Below are positions 35,983 through 44,414 of a DNA stretch of 64,000 bases, one piece after another; the first letter of the stretch is position 1, and every line of letters begins with the position of its first letter. The stretch comes from JAADHX01 sp964569385 (lineage in GTDB: Bacteria > Actinomycetota > Acidimicrobiia > Acidimicrobiales > Poriferisodalaceae). A model generated the notes under the pieces. It was not told the DNA's origin and searched no databases. It worked only from the letters and a program-made list of their open reading frames with translations. The translations under genes and the position numbers were made by a program. Where the stretch lies: positions 1-64,000 of the forward strand of contig CAZMUM010000011.1 of the NCBI GenBank assembly GCA_964569385.1, written 5' to 3'.

Positions 35983-37605
35983 ATGAGTGCTCCTGCCCCT
36001 GCCCCAGCAACAGACCTCGATGTCGACGTAGTTGTGGTCGGCGCTGGGTTCGCGGGCATGTACATGCTGCACAAGCTCCGGTCGGTTGGCCTAAGGGCCA
36101 GAGTTCTCGATGCCGCCGCCGATGTCGGGGGGACGTGGTACTGGAATCGATATCCAGGGGCGCGCTGCGATGTCCCGTCAATGGAGTACTCCTACAGCTT
36201 CGACCACGATCTTCAGCAGGACTGGGAGTGGACCGAGCGCTACTCGGGCCAGCCCGAGATCCTTCGCTACGCTAGTCACGTTGCCGATCGGTTCGATCTG
36301 CGAACCGATATTACTTTCGACACGCGTGTTACCTCGGCCACGTTCGAAGAGGAAGCGTCGAGCTGGACGGTCGAAACCGACGCAGGCGAACAAATCGTAT
36401 CGCGCTTCTTTGTCCTGGCGACGGGCTGCCTATCGTCGGCCAACCTTCCCGGCATTGTTGGTCTCGACGACTTCACCGGCCCGGTGCTGCACACTGGCCG
36501 CTGGCCCCACGAGCCCGTCGACCTGACTGGCAAACGAGTTGGTGTGATTGGCACGGGGTCCTCTGGCATCCAAGCCATACCGCATCTCGCCGCGAGCGCC
36601 GGTCACCTAACTGTTTTTCAACGTACAGCCAACTACTCAGTCCCGGCCCACAACGGACCACTCGAACCCCGCTTCCAGGCTGAGATCAAGGCCGAGTACA
36701 GCGAGTTCAGGGCCGCCAACCGTCTGGAAACCGCAGGGTTCGGTTCGAGAACTGTGCGCAACGAATCTCCGGCCAAACTCGACTCAGCCGAGCAGCGCGC
36801 TCAGGTATATGAGCAGCGGTGGAACGATGGCGGTTTCGCATTCCTGTCATCGTATGGAGACTTGTTATTCGATACCGAGTCCAACGACACCGCGGCGGAC
36901 TTCGTTCGAGAACAAATTGCGGGCATTGTCGATGATCCGGCGGTTGCGGAACGTCTTTCGCCCTCGCAGGTCATCGGTTGCAAACGTCTGTGCCTCGATA
37001 CTCACTATTTCGAGACATTCAACCGCGACAATGTCGAACTCGTCGATATCGCGTCCGATCCGATCGATCGCATCATCGAGTGGGGGGTAACACTAGATAG
37101 CTCCAAAGAGTTCGATTTGGATCTGCTCGTGTTCGCCACCGGTTTTGATGCCATGACTGGGGCGATCACGAAGATCGATATCGCGGGGCGCGATGGGTTG
37201 TCGATCCAGGAGGCCTGGCAGGCTGGTCCGGTCAACTATTTAGGCCTAGGCGTTGTCGGCTTTCCCAACATGTTCACGATCACCGGCCCCGGCAGCCCTT
37301 CGGTGCTTACGAACATGATTGTGGCCATTGAGCAGCACGTCGACTGGATCGCCGATGCCATGACAAGCATGCGATCTGCCGGCCACCTAACGATCGAACC
37401 CACGGCCAAGGCCCAATCGGACTGGGTTCGCCACGTCAATGGCATCGCCGACCTCACGCTGTTTCCTAACTGCAACTCGTGGTACCTCGGAGCCAACATC
37501 GAGGGCAAACCCCGGGTGTTCATGCCGCTGATCGGCTTCCCGGATTACGACACCCGCTGCCAGGCCGTCGCCGAAACCGGATACGACGGATTCGCGTTGG
37601 CGTAG
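35983..37605 (+). CDS. Flavin-dependent Baeyer-Villiger monooxygenase
   Basis: A 540-aa FAD/NADPH monooxygenase that would insert oxygen next to a ketone to make an ester or lactone. The FAD motif is VVVVGAGFAGMYMLHKLRS, followed by GGTWYWNRYPGARCDVPSMEY, as in cyclohexanone/phenylacetone monooxygenases. The family fingerprint FxGxxxHxxxWP appears as FTGPVLHTGRWPHE. The NADPH motif is VGVIGTGSSGIQAIP. The length is typical. It converges on the TauD-like gene with a 29-bp gap. The substrate is unknown; terpene or steroid ketones are common for relatives. Confidence 0.92.
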   Translation: MSAPAPAPATDLDVDVVVVGAGFAGMYMLHKLRSVGLRARVLDAAADVGGTWYWNRYPGARCDVPSMEYSYSFDHDLQQDWEWTERYSGQPEILRYASHVADRFDLRTDITFDTRVTSATFEEEASSWTVETDAGEQIVSRFFVLATGCLSSANLPGIVGLDDFTGPVLHTGRWPHEPVDLTGKRVGVIGTGSSGIQAIPHLAASAGHLTVFQRTANYSVPAHNGPLEPRFQAEIKAEYSEFRAANRLETAGFGSRTVRNESPAKLDSAEQRAQVYEQRWNDGGFAFLSSYGDLLFDTESNDTAADFVREQIAGIVDDPAVAERLSPSQVIGCKRLCLDTHYFETFNRDNVELVDIASDPIDRIIEWGVTLDSSKEFDLDLLVFATGFDAMTGAITKIDIAGRDGLSIQEAWQAGPVNYLGLGVVGFPNMFTITGPGSPSVLTNMIVAIEQHVDWIADAMTSMRSAGHLTIEPTAKAQSDWVRHVNGIADLTLFPNCNSWYLGANIEGKPRVFMPLIGFPDYDTRCQAVAETGYDGFALA

Positions 37606-37621
37606 AGGCCGAGCCGGTAGG
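37604..37621. repeat. 18-bp intergenic repeat, copy 1
   Basis: The 18-mer agaggccgagccggtagg is identical at 37604-37621 and 41568-41585. Copy 1 begins within the stop codon of the Baeyer-Villiger monooxygenase gene. Its function is unknown; it may be part of a dispersed element or a shared terminator-like structure. Confidence 0.7.
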
Positions 37622-37634
37622 GAGGGGCGTCAGG

Positions 37635-38450
37635 CTAGCTCTTGATGGCTATGCGGCGGACATGGCGCCGCTGGCCCACATAGTCGAACAGAGCGTGATG
37701 CTGAACACTGCGGTTGTCCCACATGACCACGGTGCCTTGTTCCCACCGCACTCGGCAGGTGAACCGCTCGCGAGTCCCGTGTTCGAACAGAAAGGCCAGT
37801 AGCGCCATCGACTCGGTCCGAGTCAGCTCGTTGATGTGGCTGGTGAACGCCTGGTTCACATAAAGGCTGCGGTGACCGGACTCGGCATGGACGCTGACTA
37901 CCGGGTGCACCACCGTGGCCTCGGCTAGATCGGAGTTCTTGGTCGACATTGCTTTTGACCGAGTCGACTGACCCCCGGGGCTGTACTGCTTGGCCGCGGT
38001 ATGGGTTGCCGTTAGCCCAGACAGCATCTCCTGCATGCTCGGACTCAAAGCGTCGAACGCAGCCCGCTGGCTGGCAAACAGGGTGTCGCCGCCAAATGAC
38101 GGAATCTCGATGCCATACAGGACGGAGCCAAGGTCGGGTCGCTCCAGGAATGTCACGTCGGTATGCCAACCGCCGCCGAAGTTTGCCCGGTCGGACGGTT
38201 CGGTAACGATATCGAGCACCTCAGGCCGCCCAGGCTGGCCTTCGACGAACGGATGCTCGTCGAGCTCGCCGAACCGGCGTCCGAACGCCATCTGTTCAGC
38301 GGCCGACCATCTCTGGCCGCGAAATACCAATACCTGGTGCTCCACAAAGGCATCCCGAATCGCCTGCACGGCCGCGTCGGTTAACGAAGCATCGAGCGCG
38401 ACTCCAACGACTTGCGCGCCGCAAGTCCCAGATAGTGGAGTAAATCGCAC
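37635..38450 (-). CDS. TauD/TfdA-family Fe(II)/2-oxoglutarate dioxygenase
   Basis: A 271-aa enzyme. The metal-binding H-x-D is in GGGWHTDVTFLERP, and the distal His is in VMWDNRSVQHHALFDY, near the Arg pair (RRHVRRIAIK) that binds 2-oxoglutarate. Family members hydroxylate sulfonates, aryloxy acids, or intermediates of specialised metabolism. It starts with GTG at 38450 and is the last gene of a P450-ferredoxin-TauD operon (gaps 38 and 26 bp). The substrate is unknown. Confidence 0.9.
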   Translation of the reverse strand: MRFTPLSGTCGAQVVGVALDASLTDAAVQAIRDAFVEHQVLVFRGQRWSAAEQMAFGRRFGELDEHPFVEGQPGRPEVLDIVTEPSDRANFGGGWHTDVTFLERPDLGSVLYGIEIPSFGGDTLFASQRAAFDALSPSMQEMLSGLTATHTAAKQYSPGGQSTRSKAMSTKNSDLAEATVVHPVVSVHAESGHRSLYVNQAFTSHINELTRTESMALLAFLFEHGTRERFTCRVRWEQGTVVMWDNRSVQHHALFDYVGQRRHVRRIAIKS

Positions 38451-38476
38451 TGGCCGACGAGCTCTAGCCGACTAGA

Positions 38477-38674
38477 TCAGTCTTCGACGATCGAGATAGC
38501 ATGTTCAGGGCAATTGGCGATAGCCAAATGGGCCTTGTCCTGCATGCCCTCGGCAACTACACCACCGTTAAGCGCGGTGGCAGTGCCGTAGTCGTCGACG
38601 TCGAACAATTCCGACGCCAATGAAAAACAACGGTTGTGGCCCTCGCAGGCGTCCTGGTCTACTTCGATCTTCAT
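38477..38674 (-). CDS. 3Fe-4S-type ferredoxin, P450 partner
   Basis: A 65-aa ferredoxin that should carry electrons to the P450 encoded immediately upstream. It starts MKIEVDQDACEGHNRC. The cluster pattern is Cys-x2-His-x2-Cys plus a later Cys (NCPEHAISI), where the His in place of the second Cys marks a 3Fe-4S cluster, as in many actinobacterial P450 ferredoxins. The ATG at 38674 fits the conserved N terminus. Confidence 0.93.
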   Translation of the reverse strand: MKIEVDQDACEGHNRCFSLASELFDVDDYGTATALNGGVVAEGMQDKAHLAIANCPEHAISIVED

Positions 38675-38712
38675 TAGTTCAGCTCGCTCTGGTAGTGGGC
38701 CAAGCCCGGTGT

Positions 38713-39969
38713 TCAACGTGTTTCCAGGATACGGATCGGCATCACCCTCGGACCGCGCACCTGGCCAGCGGCCCAAGTTACGGCACCGGGGTCAGCTAGC
38801 TCAAATTCGGGAATGCGAGCCAAGAACGTCTCGATCGCAACCTGCATCTCCATTCGAGCCTGATTGCTACCAGCACAACGGTGTATGCCAACACCGAACG
38901 CTATATGGCGGTTGTTCTCACGATCGATAATGACTTCATCGGGACGATCAAACACTTCGGGGTCTCGATTGGCAGCCGGGAAGTTCATGATCACTCGGTC
39001 GCCCTCTTTCATGGGGCAGCCCTCGTACTCGAAGTCCTCGCCAACAATACGCGCCATTGTTACCGGCGAGTACGCCCTAAGCAGTTCTTCTATAGCGATA
39101 GGAATCATCGAAGGATCCTCAACCAAACGACGACGGTCATCGGGGTGTGAAGCCAAATGGAACAATGCAGACCCGATAGAGGACCATGTCGTATCAATGC
39201 CCGCTACAAGCAACAAGTTGCAGGTCTGGGCCACCTCGTGTGGCAAGATCGGTTCGCCGTCAACCTCGCCGTGCAACATCTCGCTGATGAGATCGTCGCC
39301 AGGGTTTTCGAGGCGTTCGGAAACGAGGCCTGTGAAATAGTCGAACACGGCGTCGCGCGACCTAACCCGAAGTTCTGGGTCGTAGTAGCCAAGCTCGAGA
39401 ACACCGCGAACCCACCCGGTGAACTCGTCGACCATCGACTCGGGAACACCAAGCAGATGGGCAATAACACGGGGTGGGATTTGTTGGGCGTAATCGACAG
39501 CGCCATCGATGATGTCGTTACCAGCCTCAAACTGAGCCACGAACCCGTCGACCATTCTGGTGGTGATTTCGCGGGTATATGGCTCGTCGCGCTCGGCCAC
39601 GGACCGAGGCGAGAACGTCGGCAGGATCATCCTGCGGGCCCGACGATGATGAGGAGGGTCTGTGTCGATTGGTGGGACCCTGAGACGACGACTTTCGTCC
39701 ACTTCATCGGGCTCGGGTACGGGCACAACCGCAACGCTCTGCGAGGTAAACACATCTACATTCTTGGCGATGGCTCTGACGTCTTCGTTAGTGACCGGCA
39801 TCCACGACCCGCCGTTACGGCTGGAATGCGACACAGGGCAACGCTCTCGCATATCGTCCCAGATCTCGTAGGGCGCAGTCGCGTACCCAATGTCGAGCAG
39901 GTCGTAGTCGGTGGTCCAGTCGGTCACCTCGGCTGGCTGTGCTGTATCGGGCTGTGCTGTAGAAGACAT
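38713..39969 (-). CDS. Cytochrome P450
   Basis: A 418-aa soluble bacterial P450. The heme-binding loop is FGVGIHRCAGSNQARMEM near residue 355. The I-helix oxygen-activation motif is LLVAGIDTTWSSIG near 245, and the ExxR is in IEELLRAYSP. With the adjacent ferredoxin it should hydroxylate an unknown hydrophobic substrate. It heads a three-gene operon and is divergent from a TetR regulator with a 76-bp gap that contains a dyad. Confidence 0.94.
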   Translation of the reverse strand: MSSTAQPDTAQPAEVTDWTTDYDLLDIGYATAPYEIWDDMRERCPVSHSSRNGGSWMPVTNEDVRAIAKNVDVFTSQSVAVVPVPEPDEVDESRRLRVPPIDTDPPHHRRARRMILPTFSPRSVAERDEPYTREITTRMVDGFVAQFEAGNDIIDGAVDYAQQIPPRVIAHLLGVPESMVDEFTGWVRGVLELGYYDPELRVRSRDAVFDYFTGLVSERLENPGDDLISEMLHGEVDGEPILPHEVAQTCNLLLVAGIDTTWSSIGSALFHLASHPDDRRRLVEDPSMIPIAIEELLRAYSPVTMARIVGEDFEYEGCPMKEGDRVIMNFPAANRDPEVFDRPDEVIIDRENNRHIAFGVGIHRCAGSNQARMEMQVAIETFLARIPEFELADPGAVTWAAGQVRGPRVMPIRILETR

Positions 39970-40005
39970 GTGGTCGTCGCTTCCCCTCGGCGAATCGCAG
40001 CGTGC

Positions 40006-40020
40006 GTAGTCGCCGACTAC
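40006..40020. promoter_or_regulatory. Dyad between P450 operon and tetR, candidate operator
   Basis: The perfect dyad gtagtcg-c-cgactac at 40006-40020 extends to 12-bp arms with two mismatches (40001-40025). It lies between two divergent promoters, in the place where a TetR-family protein would bind to control both. Binding is inferred from position only. Confidence 0.45.
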
Positions 40021-40045
40021 ATACGCTTAGGGGTATCTTAGCCAC

Positions 40046-40717
40046 GTGAGCAGCGTCGAGCGCAGATCCCTATCGGACGGAGTCGACAACAGTCGCACCC
40101 CAGTGGGCCGAGACGAGGTTCGCAGCGCACTGGTGGCCTCGGCCACCCGATTGTTTAACGCCGAGTCGCCAGGCAAGGTGGCCATCAAGACCATCGCGGC
40201 CGAGGCGGGCGTAAATCACGGACTGGTGCATCGCCACATTGGGTCAAAGCTCGACCTAGCCAAACTTGTTCTCGAGGCCGCGGCCGCACTCGTCCTCGCC
40301 GACGTCGGCGACAGCGATGACCCAGTCGACCAGGTACTGCGAATCGTCGACGGAGCGATGAGTCAACCAGTCTTCAGCAGAGTTTTAGCCTGGGCGATGC
40401 TCGAGGGCATCGATGCCGCACAACTGCAATCGTCTTCAGGCCTGTTGCGAGAGGCCAGAACGATCCTCGACAAAGCTGGTGTTGTCGACGCGGCCCAGGC
40501 CACAGCCGATATCGCCGTAGCGACTCTCGGTTGGACAATGTATGAGGACTATCTTCTAGTCGGCCCCCTCGACGGCCGCGATCGGGCCGCTGCTCGTCAG
40601 GCCCAACTGCTGGCCATCGAACGCAACCTCCGGGCTCTTGTCGACCAAGACCAAGACCGCACCTGTCACCGGGAAACGTCCGCGGGCGAACGTTTCCCGG
40701 TGACAGAAGAGGTCTAG
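40046..40717 (+). CDS. TetR-family transcriptional regulator
   Basis: A 223-aa regulator. The N-terminal helix-turn-helix is in VAIKTIAAEAGVNHGLVHRH followed by IGSKLDLAKL (about 50-80), and the rest is the ligand-binding helical domain. It starts with GTG at 40046, divergent from the P450 operon, which it probably controls. Its last 18 codons are encoded largely by a 17-bp perfect inverted repeat (40663-40706), so the C-terminal tail may be a recent addition. Confidence 0.85.
   Translation: MSSVERRSLSDGVDNSRTPVGRDEVRSALVASATRLFNAESPGKVAIKTIAAEAGVNHGLVHRHIGSKLDLAKLVLEAAAALVLADVGDSDDPVDQVLRIVDGAMSQPVFSRVLAWAMLEGIDAAQLQSSSGLLREARTILDKAGVVDAAQATADIAVATLGWTMYEDYLLVGPLDGRDRAAARQAQLLAIERNLRALVDQDQDRTCHRETSAGERFPVTEEV
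40663..40706. repeat. Perfect 17-bp inverted repeat inside the 3' end of tetR
   Basis: Arms 40663-40679 (ctgtcaccgggaaacgt) and 40690-40706 are perfect reverse complements with a 10-nt loop. The right arm shares the 16-mer cgtttcccggtgacag with 62506-62521. It may act as a bidirectional terminator between tetR and the convergent spondin gene. No clear run of T follows, so a dispersed palindromic element is equally likely. Confidence 0.75.
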
Positions 40718-40723
40718 ATGCGA

Positions 40724-41434
40724 CTAGGCGGCCGGGTGGCGGACCACAGTCACGTGGGCTACATCGCGGCGGAAGTCGAAGGCGCTACCTAGATCGCCAA
40801 CTCCGGCGATCGTCGGATGAGCTTCGATCACACCATTCTCGGCCAACTCTGGGTTGGTCTCGCCGGTTCCGGCACCGTTTCCACCACAGAATGGTGCTGG
40901 AACAAGGTCGCTCCAGAGTTCGGTGTTCAGCTCGGTACCTGCATCGAATGCCTGGGCCCGGTACGTGCGGGTCTGACCATCACGGCTTGGCAGCGACTTA
41001 CGGTCGACACCACCGAAGCCATCATTGGTACAGATGAGCATCGAGGCCATGCTGAAGTAACCCTCAACAGTTGTGAACTCAAACGTCACCGATGCGCCCG
41101 GAGCAATTGGGGCGTCGGTGGCTACGCCACTAATTCCCTGACGCCTGGCATCAACGAAACCAGCAATCTCAGCAGCCAAAACTGGGACGCCGCCATTCTC
41201 GGCTAGGGCCTGAAGACCAGGCGAAGCCGGGCTCCCAACGCCGTAGAGGCGAATGCTGTCGTTATGAGCCGCCCAGTTGGGCGGTGTCAGGTACTGCTGA
41301 TCCGTCAGATTAGTAATGGTCACGCTGTAGGTTGCGGGCTGGTCGCGATCCGAACCGGATCGCGCTCCCACTGGCACTGCAACCACGGCCAGTAGCATCG
41401 CTGCTCCAAGCGCGGTCAGAATAATCTTTTTCAT
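40724..41434 (-). CDS. Secreted spondin-N domain protein
   Basis: A 236-aa protein with an N-terminal signal peptide (MKKIILTALGAAMLLAVVAV then PVGARSG). The mature part resembles bacterial spondin_N domains: ATYSVTITNLTDQQYLTPP, ALAENGGVPVLAAEI and SMLICTNDGFGG. Such proteins are exported and of unknown role, perhaps in adhesion. The ATG at 41434 is supported by GGAGG on the minus strand (41440-41444). It converges on tetR with a 6-bp gap. Confidence 0.8.
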   Translation of the reverse strand: MKKIILTALGAAMLLAVVAVPVGARSGSDRDQPATYSVTITNLTDQQYLTPPNWAAHNDSIRLYGVGSPASPGLQALAENGGVPVLAAEIAGFVDARRQGISGVATDAPIAPGASVTFEFTTVEGYFSMASMLICTNDGFGGVDRKSLPSRDGQTRTYRAQAFDAGTELNTELWSDLVPAPFCGGNGAGTGETNPELAENGVIEAHPTIAGVGDLGSAFDFRRDVAHVTVVRHPAA

Positions 41435-41567
41435 AATTTCCTCCCCATCTCCAGGCCCGATGCCTGGGATCACCGACAACGGAACAGCAAATCGGGGCCA
41501 AACGCATAACGCCGGCACCTTCGTTTAGGGATCGTTCAGGGTTGTGAACAGTTGCGTTTCTCACTTA

Positions 41568-41585
41568 AGAGGCCGAGCCGGTAGG
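41568..41585. repeat. 18-bp intergenic repeat, copy 2
   Basis: Identical to 37604-37621. Here it lies in the 245-bp gap between the spondin and cupin genes. Part of it (41578-41586) is complementary to 41662-41670 (gcctaccgg), so it could form the stem of a larger hairpin. Nothing else is recognised in this gap apart from promoter space for the spondin gene. Confidence 0.7.
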
Positions 41586-41679
41586 CAAGGCCGTGGCCCG
41601 AACGGCCCATGAGCGCATGCGAATCAAGAGCGGAAGGCAGTCCCGGACAAACACCCGATGCGCCTACCGGATTGGCGTC

Positions 41680-42753
41680 CTAAGCCGGTAGCGAGACGTT
41701 CAGGAACTCGGCATCGACCGAAGCATCAAGTATCGAAATGCTCTGCCCTGCCGGGACGCTGACCGAGTCGCCCTCGCCAAATGTCTCGACCGATTCGCCG
41801 AGGTCGAGCGTGAGGGATCCGTTGCGTACGAAGGCAAACCAGAACTCACCAGAGTGTTCGATCGTCGCGCCGACGATATCGCCGCAGCGCCGCACCACTC
41901 TGGCGCCGGCCAAACCGTCGGTTGCTGCACCCACAGCCGTTTCGCGATGTTCGAAACCGGGTAGCTCCGACGCCACATACGAAGTCTCCGAAGCGACGTG
42001 TCGCACGAACCTTTGGCCACCGAAATCGCGGGTACGGCGAATGCGAGACGTAGGAAGAGTGATTTCGTGTTCGGCCAACGTGTCGTGTACCGCTGGGCAA
42101 CCGATCTCGACCACCTCAAGGCCCGCTGAAGAACGAAGCACCCGATGCCTGATGTGTGGTGGTTGCAAGACACAGTCGCCTGGCTGAAGTACAAACGGCG
42201 GCCCCTGGTCCTCGTAGACCACCTCGACCCAGCCTGCGTGGCAGAAGATCAGCTGAAAACGAACGCCGTGGTGATGCACGTAGTCGGGAACCGGACCACC
42301 GTCGCTGATCAAGATGTGTGACGCGATGAAGCGCCCACCGTGTCGGTCGGGAATGAGATCGCGGTATCTCATGCCGGCCCTACCGACCCCAAACCCTACT
42401 GAGTCCGCTACCCGACTCACGACGAGCGTTGGCACCATGTCGGGGATCTCCAAAGGAGCATCGGCTGGCGCTAACTCGACAATGGTCCCGTTGGGCGCAA
42501 CCAGGTTGAGCCTCCCGCCGGCCACTGCGGCGGGATCGGAGCAAACGAGCCGTAGCCGTCCGGGGGCGAGGGCTGGGTCTTTGAGAAGAACTATCGAACT
42601 ACCGTGACCGCTAAGAGTGACTCGTTGCGGGTTGTCGGCGGGCGATATGACGTCGATGGCGAACCCCAAGTCTTGGGTGAAGAAGTGAATCGCTTCTTCC
42701 AACTCCTGACAGCCGAGCACCGTCTCGATCCGAGTCTGTTGCTGCATCGCCAT
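41680..42753 (-). CDS. Glyoxalase/VOC-cupin fusion protein
   Basis: A 357-aa protein. The N-terminal part (about 1-115) is a VOC/glyoxalase-like domain (ETVLGCQELEEAIHFFTQDL). It is followed by a cupin region with metal-ligand-like residues (VHHHGVRFQLIFCHAGWVEV, then FVLQPGDCVLQPPHIRHRV) and a second cupin-like beta-rich part at the C terminus. The catalytic role is unknown. The ATG at 42753 is chosen over an upstream start that runs into the divergent PhyH gene. Confidence 0.7.
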   Translation of the reverse strand: MAMQQQTRIETVLGCQELEEAIHFFTQDLGFAIDVISPADNPQRVTLSGHGSSIVLLKDPALAPGRLRLVCSDPAAVAGGRLNLVAPNGTIVELAPADAPLEIPDMVPTLVVSRVADSVGFGVGRAGMRYRDLIPDRHGGRFIASHILISDGGPVPDYVHHHGVRFQLIFCHAGWVEVVYEDQGPPFVLQPGDCVLQPPHIRHRVLRSSAGLEVVEIGCPAVHDTLAEHEITLPTSRIRRTRDFGGQRFVRHVASETSYVASELPGFEHRETAVGAATDGLAGARVVRRCGDIVGATIEHSGEFWFAFVRNGSLTLDLGESVETFGEGDSVSVPAGQSISILDASVDAEFLNVSLPA

Positions 42754-42807
42754 GTCGATCCCTTGTTCTTCTGGTGGGCTAACGATGGCCGACCCTACTC
42801 CCCTACA

Positions 42808-43737
42808 ATGGCCAAATCCCACCCGAATACGACGCCGACCACCGGAAAACTCGTGACCGAACCGAGCTCAGCCACCATCTCAACGCTCAGAGCCGGCTGC
42901 GGTGAACAAGACATCCTCGCCGCACTCGATCGCGACGGCGCATGCATCGTTGCCGATCTATTGAACCAGGATCAGCTGGCGCAGCTCTGGAGCGAAGTCG
43001 AGCCGTCAATCGAACGGAACTCCCATGGCACGGACGAGTTCACCGGAGTGGCAACCAAACGCACTGGCGCCCTAGTAGCGCTGTCGCCGGCTGTTCGTGA
43101 GGCCATACTTGATGATCTGATCATCGGCGCGGCCAAGCAGTTTCTTGCTGCGTGGGCCGAGCGTATTCAACTTCACCTGACCCAGGTCATTAGCATTGGT
43201 GCCGGCGAGTCTCGCCAGATGCTTCACACCGACCGTTTGGCGTGGGGCGGGTATCTGCCTCGCCCGATCGAGCCTCAGTTCAACACGATCTGGGCCCTCA
43301 CCGATTTCACCGCGGCAAACGGCGCAACGCACATCATTCCTGGGAGCCATCGTCGCGATGACGATGCCTGGAGATCAGCCGAGGTTAACGACACTGTCAG
43401 AGCCGAGATGTCGGCCGGCTCTGTCCTGATTTACACCGGTTCGGTCATCCATTGCGGCGGAGCGAACAACACCGCAACTACTCGTCATGGCCTCAACTTG
43501 ACCTATTGCCTCAGTTGGTTACGCACCGAGGAGAACCAGTTTCTGTCGTGTCCACCCGACCTCGTGACCGAACTTGACCTCCCAGTCGAAATCACCGAAC
43601 TACTTGGATACACGGCGGCAAACTACGCCTTGGGTTACTACAGCGACCCCGCGACTGGCCATCTTTCTGCGCCCGAGGCAGCCATTGGACGCAAGCCTTC
43701 CCGTGACGGATTTAACAGCGTCGCGGCTGTCACCTAA
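42808..43737 (+). CDS. Phytanoyl-CoA dioxygenase (PhyH)-family protein
   Basis: A 309-aa Fe(II)/2-oxoglutarate dioxygenase-like protein. The metal-binding H-x-D is in RQMLHTDRLAWGG, the distal His is in GSVIHCGGANNT, and the Arg in TTRHGLNLTYCLSW is suited to 2-oxoglutarate. Family members hydroxylate lipids, small acids and natural products. The ATG at 42808 is chosen because the upstream frame overlaps the divergent cupin gene; the 54-bp gap holds both promoters. It ends 13 bp before the rhomboid gene's stop on the other strand. It sits near the NRPS locus but on the far side of the rhomboid and HupE genes, so tailoring of the peptide is only a possibility. Confidence 0.8.
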   Translation: MAKSHPNTTPTTGKLVTEPSSATISTLRAGCGEQDILAALDRDGACIVADLLNQDQLAQLWSEVEPSIERNSHGTDEFTGVATKRTGALVALSPAVREAILDDLIIGAAKQFLAAWAERIQLHLTQVISIGAGESRQMLHTDRLAWGGYLPRPIEPQFNTIWALTDFTAANGATHIIPGSHRRDDDAWRSAEVNDTVRAEMSAGSVLIYTGSVIHCGGANNTATTRHGLNLTYCLSWLRTEENQFLSCPPDLVTELDLPVEITELLGYTAANYALGYYSDPATGHLSAPEAAIGRKPSRDGFNSVAAVT

Positions 43738-43750
43738 GCAGTTTGGCCAC

Positions 43751-44383
43751 TTAAACGTCCGATGCCGAACCCGCCGACCGTCTTGGCTTCTTGGCGTCGC
43801 CGAGGAATACAGCCATCGCGGCCCCGGCAAGCCCGCCGAAGAGATGGCCCTCCCACGAGACCCCTGGGGAGGGCAGAACGCCCCACAACAAACCGCCATA
43901 GAGCACTATTGCGATGAGTCCGGTGAGGATCGCGCGAACACTGCGGGCTGCGAACGCCGCTGTGATCAGATAGCCGAGAAACCCAAAGACCACACCACTG
44001 GCCCCAATGTGGTTGCCGGAGCGAGCAAACACCCAGGTGAGCCCGCCTCCGAGAAGGGTCACGCCGGCCGCGACTTCGATCAGGCGAGTGCGTCCGTGCA
44101 CCACGACCAACAGGCCGAGCAGGATGAATGGAATCGAGTTGGCGATTAGGTGCCCAAAACCGCCATGCAACCACGGCGCCCAAAGAACTCCGTCGATGCC
44201 ATCGAGTGCTCTTGGGTGTATCCCGCCACCCTCGAGCCTGCTGTCGAGAAACACCGTGTCGACTATCTCGATCAGCCACATGACGCCAAGGCTGGCCGTC
44301 ACCAGGCCAACACCAGACGTGACGCGGAGCGAGAACCTTGCGACTTGAGTTGGCTCCGAGGCCCCGGGTGTGTTCGCAGTCAT
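43751..44383 (-). CDS. Rhomboid-family intramembrane serine protease
   Basis: A 210-aa membrane protein with about six hydrophobic spans. The catalytic Ser is in HIGASGVVFGFLGYL and the His is in SWEGHLFGGLAGAA. The first membrane loop carries GGFGHLIANSIPFILLGLL, typical of rhomboids. It cleaves membrane proteins within the bilayer; substrates are unknown. The ATG at 44383 follows the HupE stop by 31 bp on the same strand, so it may be the third gene of the dehydrogenase-HupE operon. Confidence 0.9.
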   Translation of the reverse strand: MTANTPGASEPTQVARFSLRVTSGVGLVTASLGVMWLIEIVDTVFLDSRLEGGGIHPRALDGIDGVLWAPWLHGGFGHLIANSIPFILLGLLVVVHGRTRLIEVAAGVTLLGGGLTWVFARSGNHIGASGVVFGFLGYLITAAFAARSVRAILTGLIAIVLYGGLLWGVLPSPGVSWEGHLFGGLAGAAMAVFLGDAKKPRRSAGSASDV

Positions 44384-44414
44384 CGACACAGACCCTAGGC
44401 CTGCATCCGACAAA

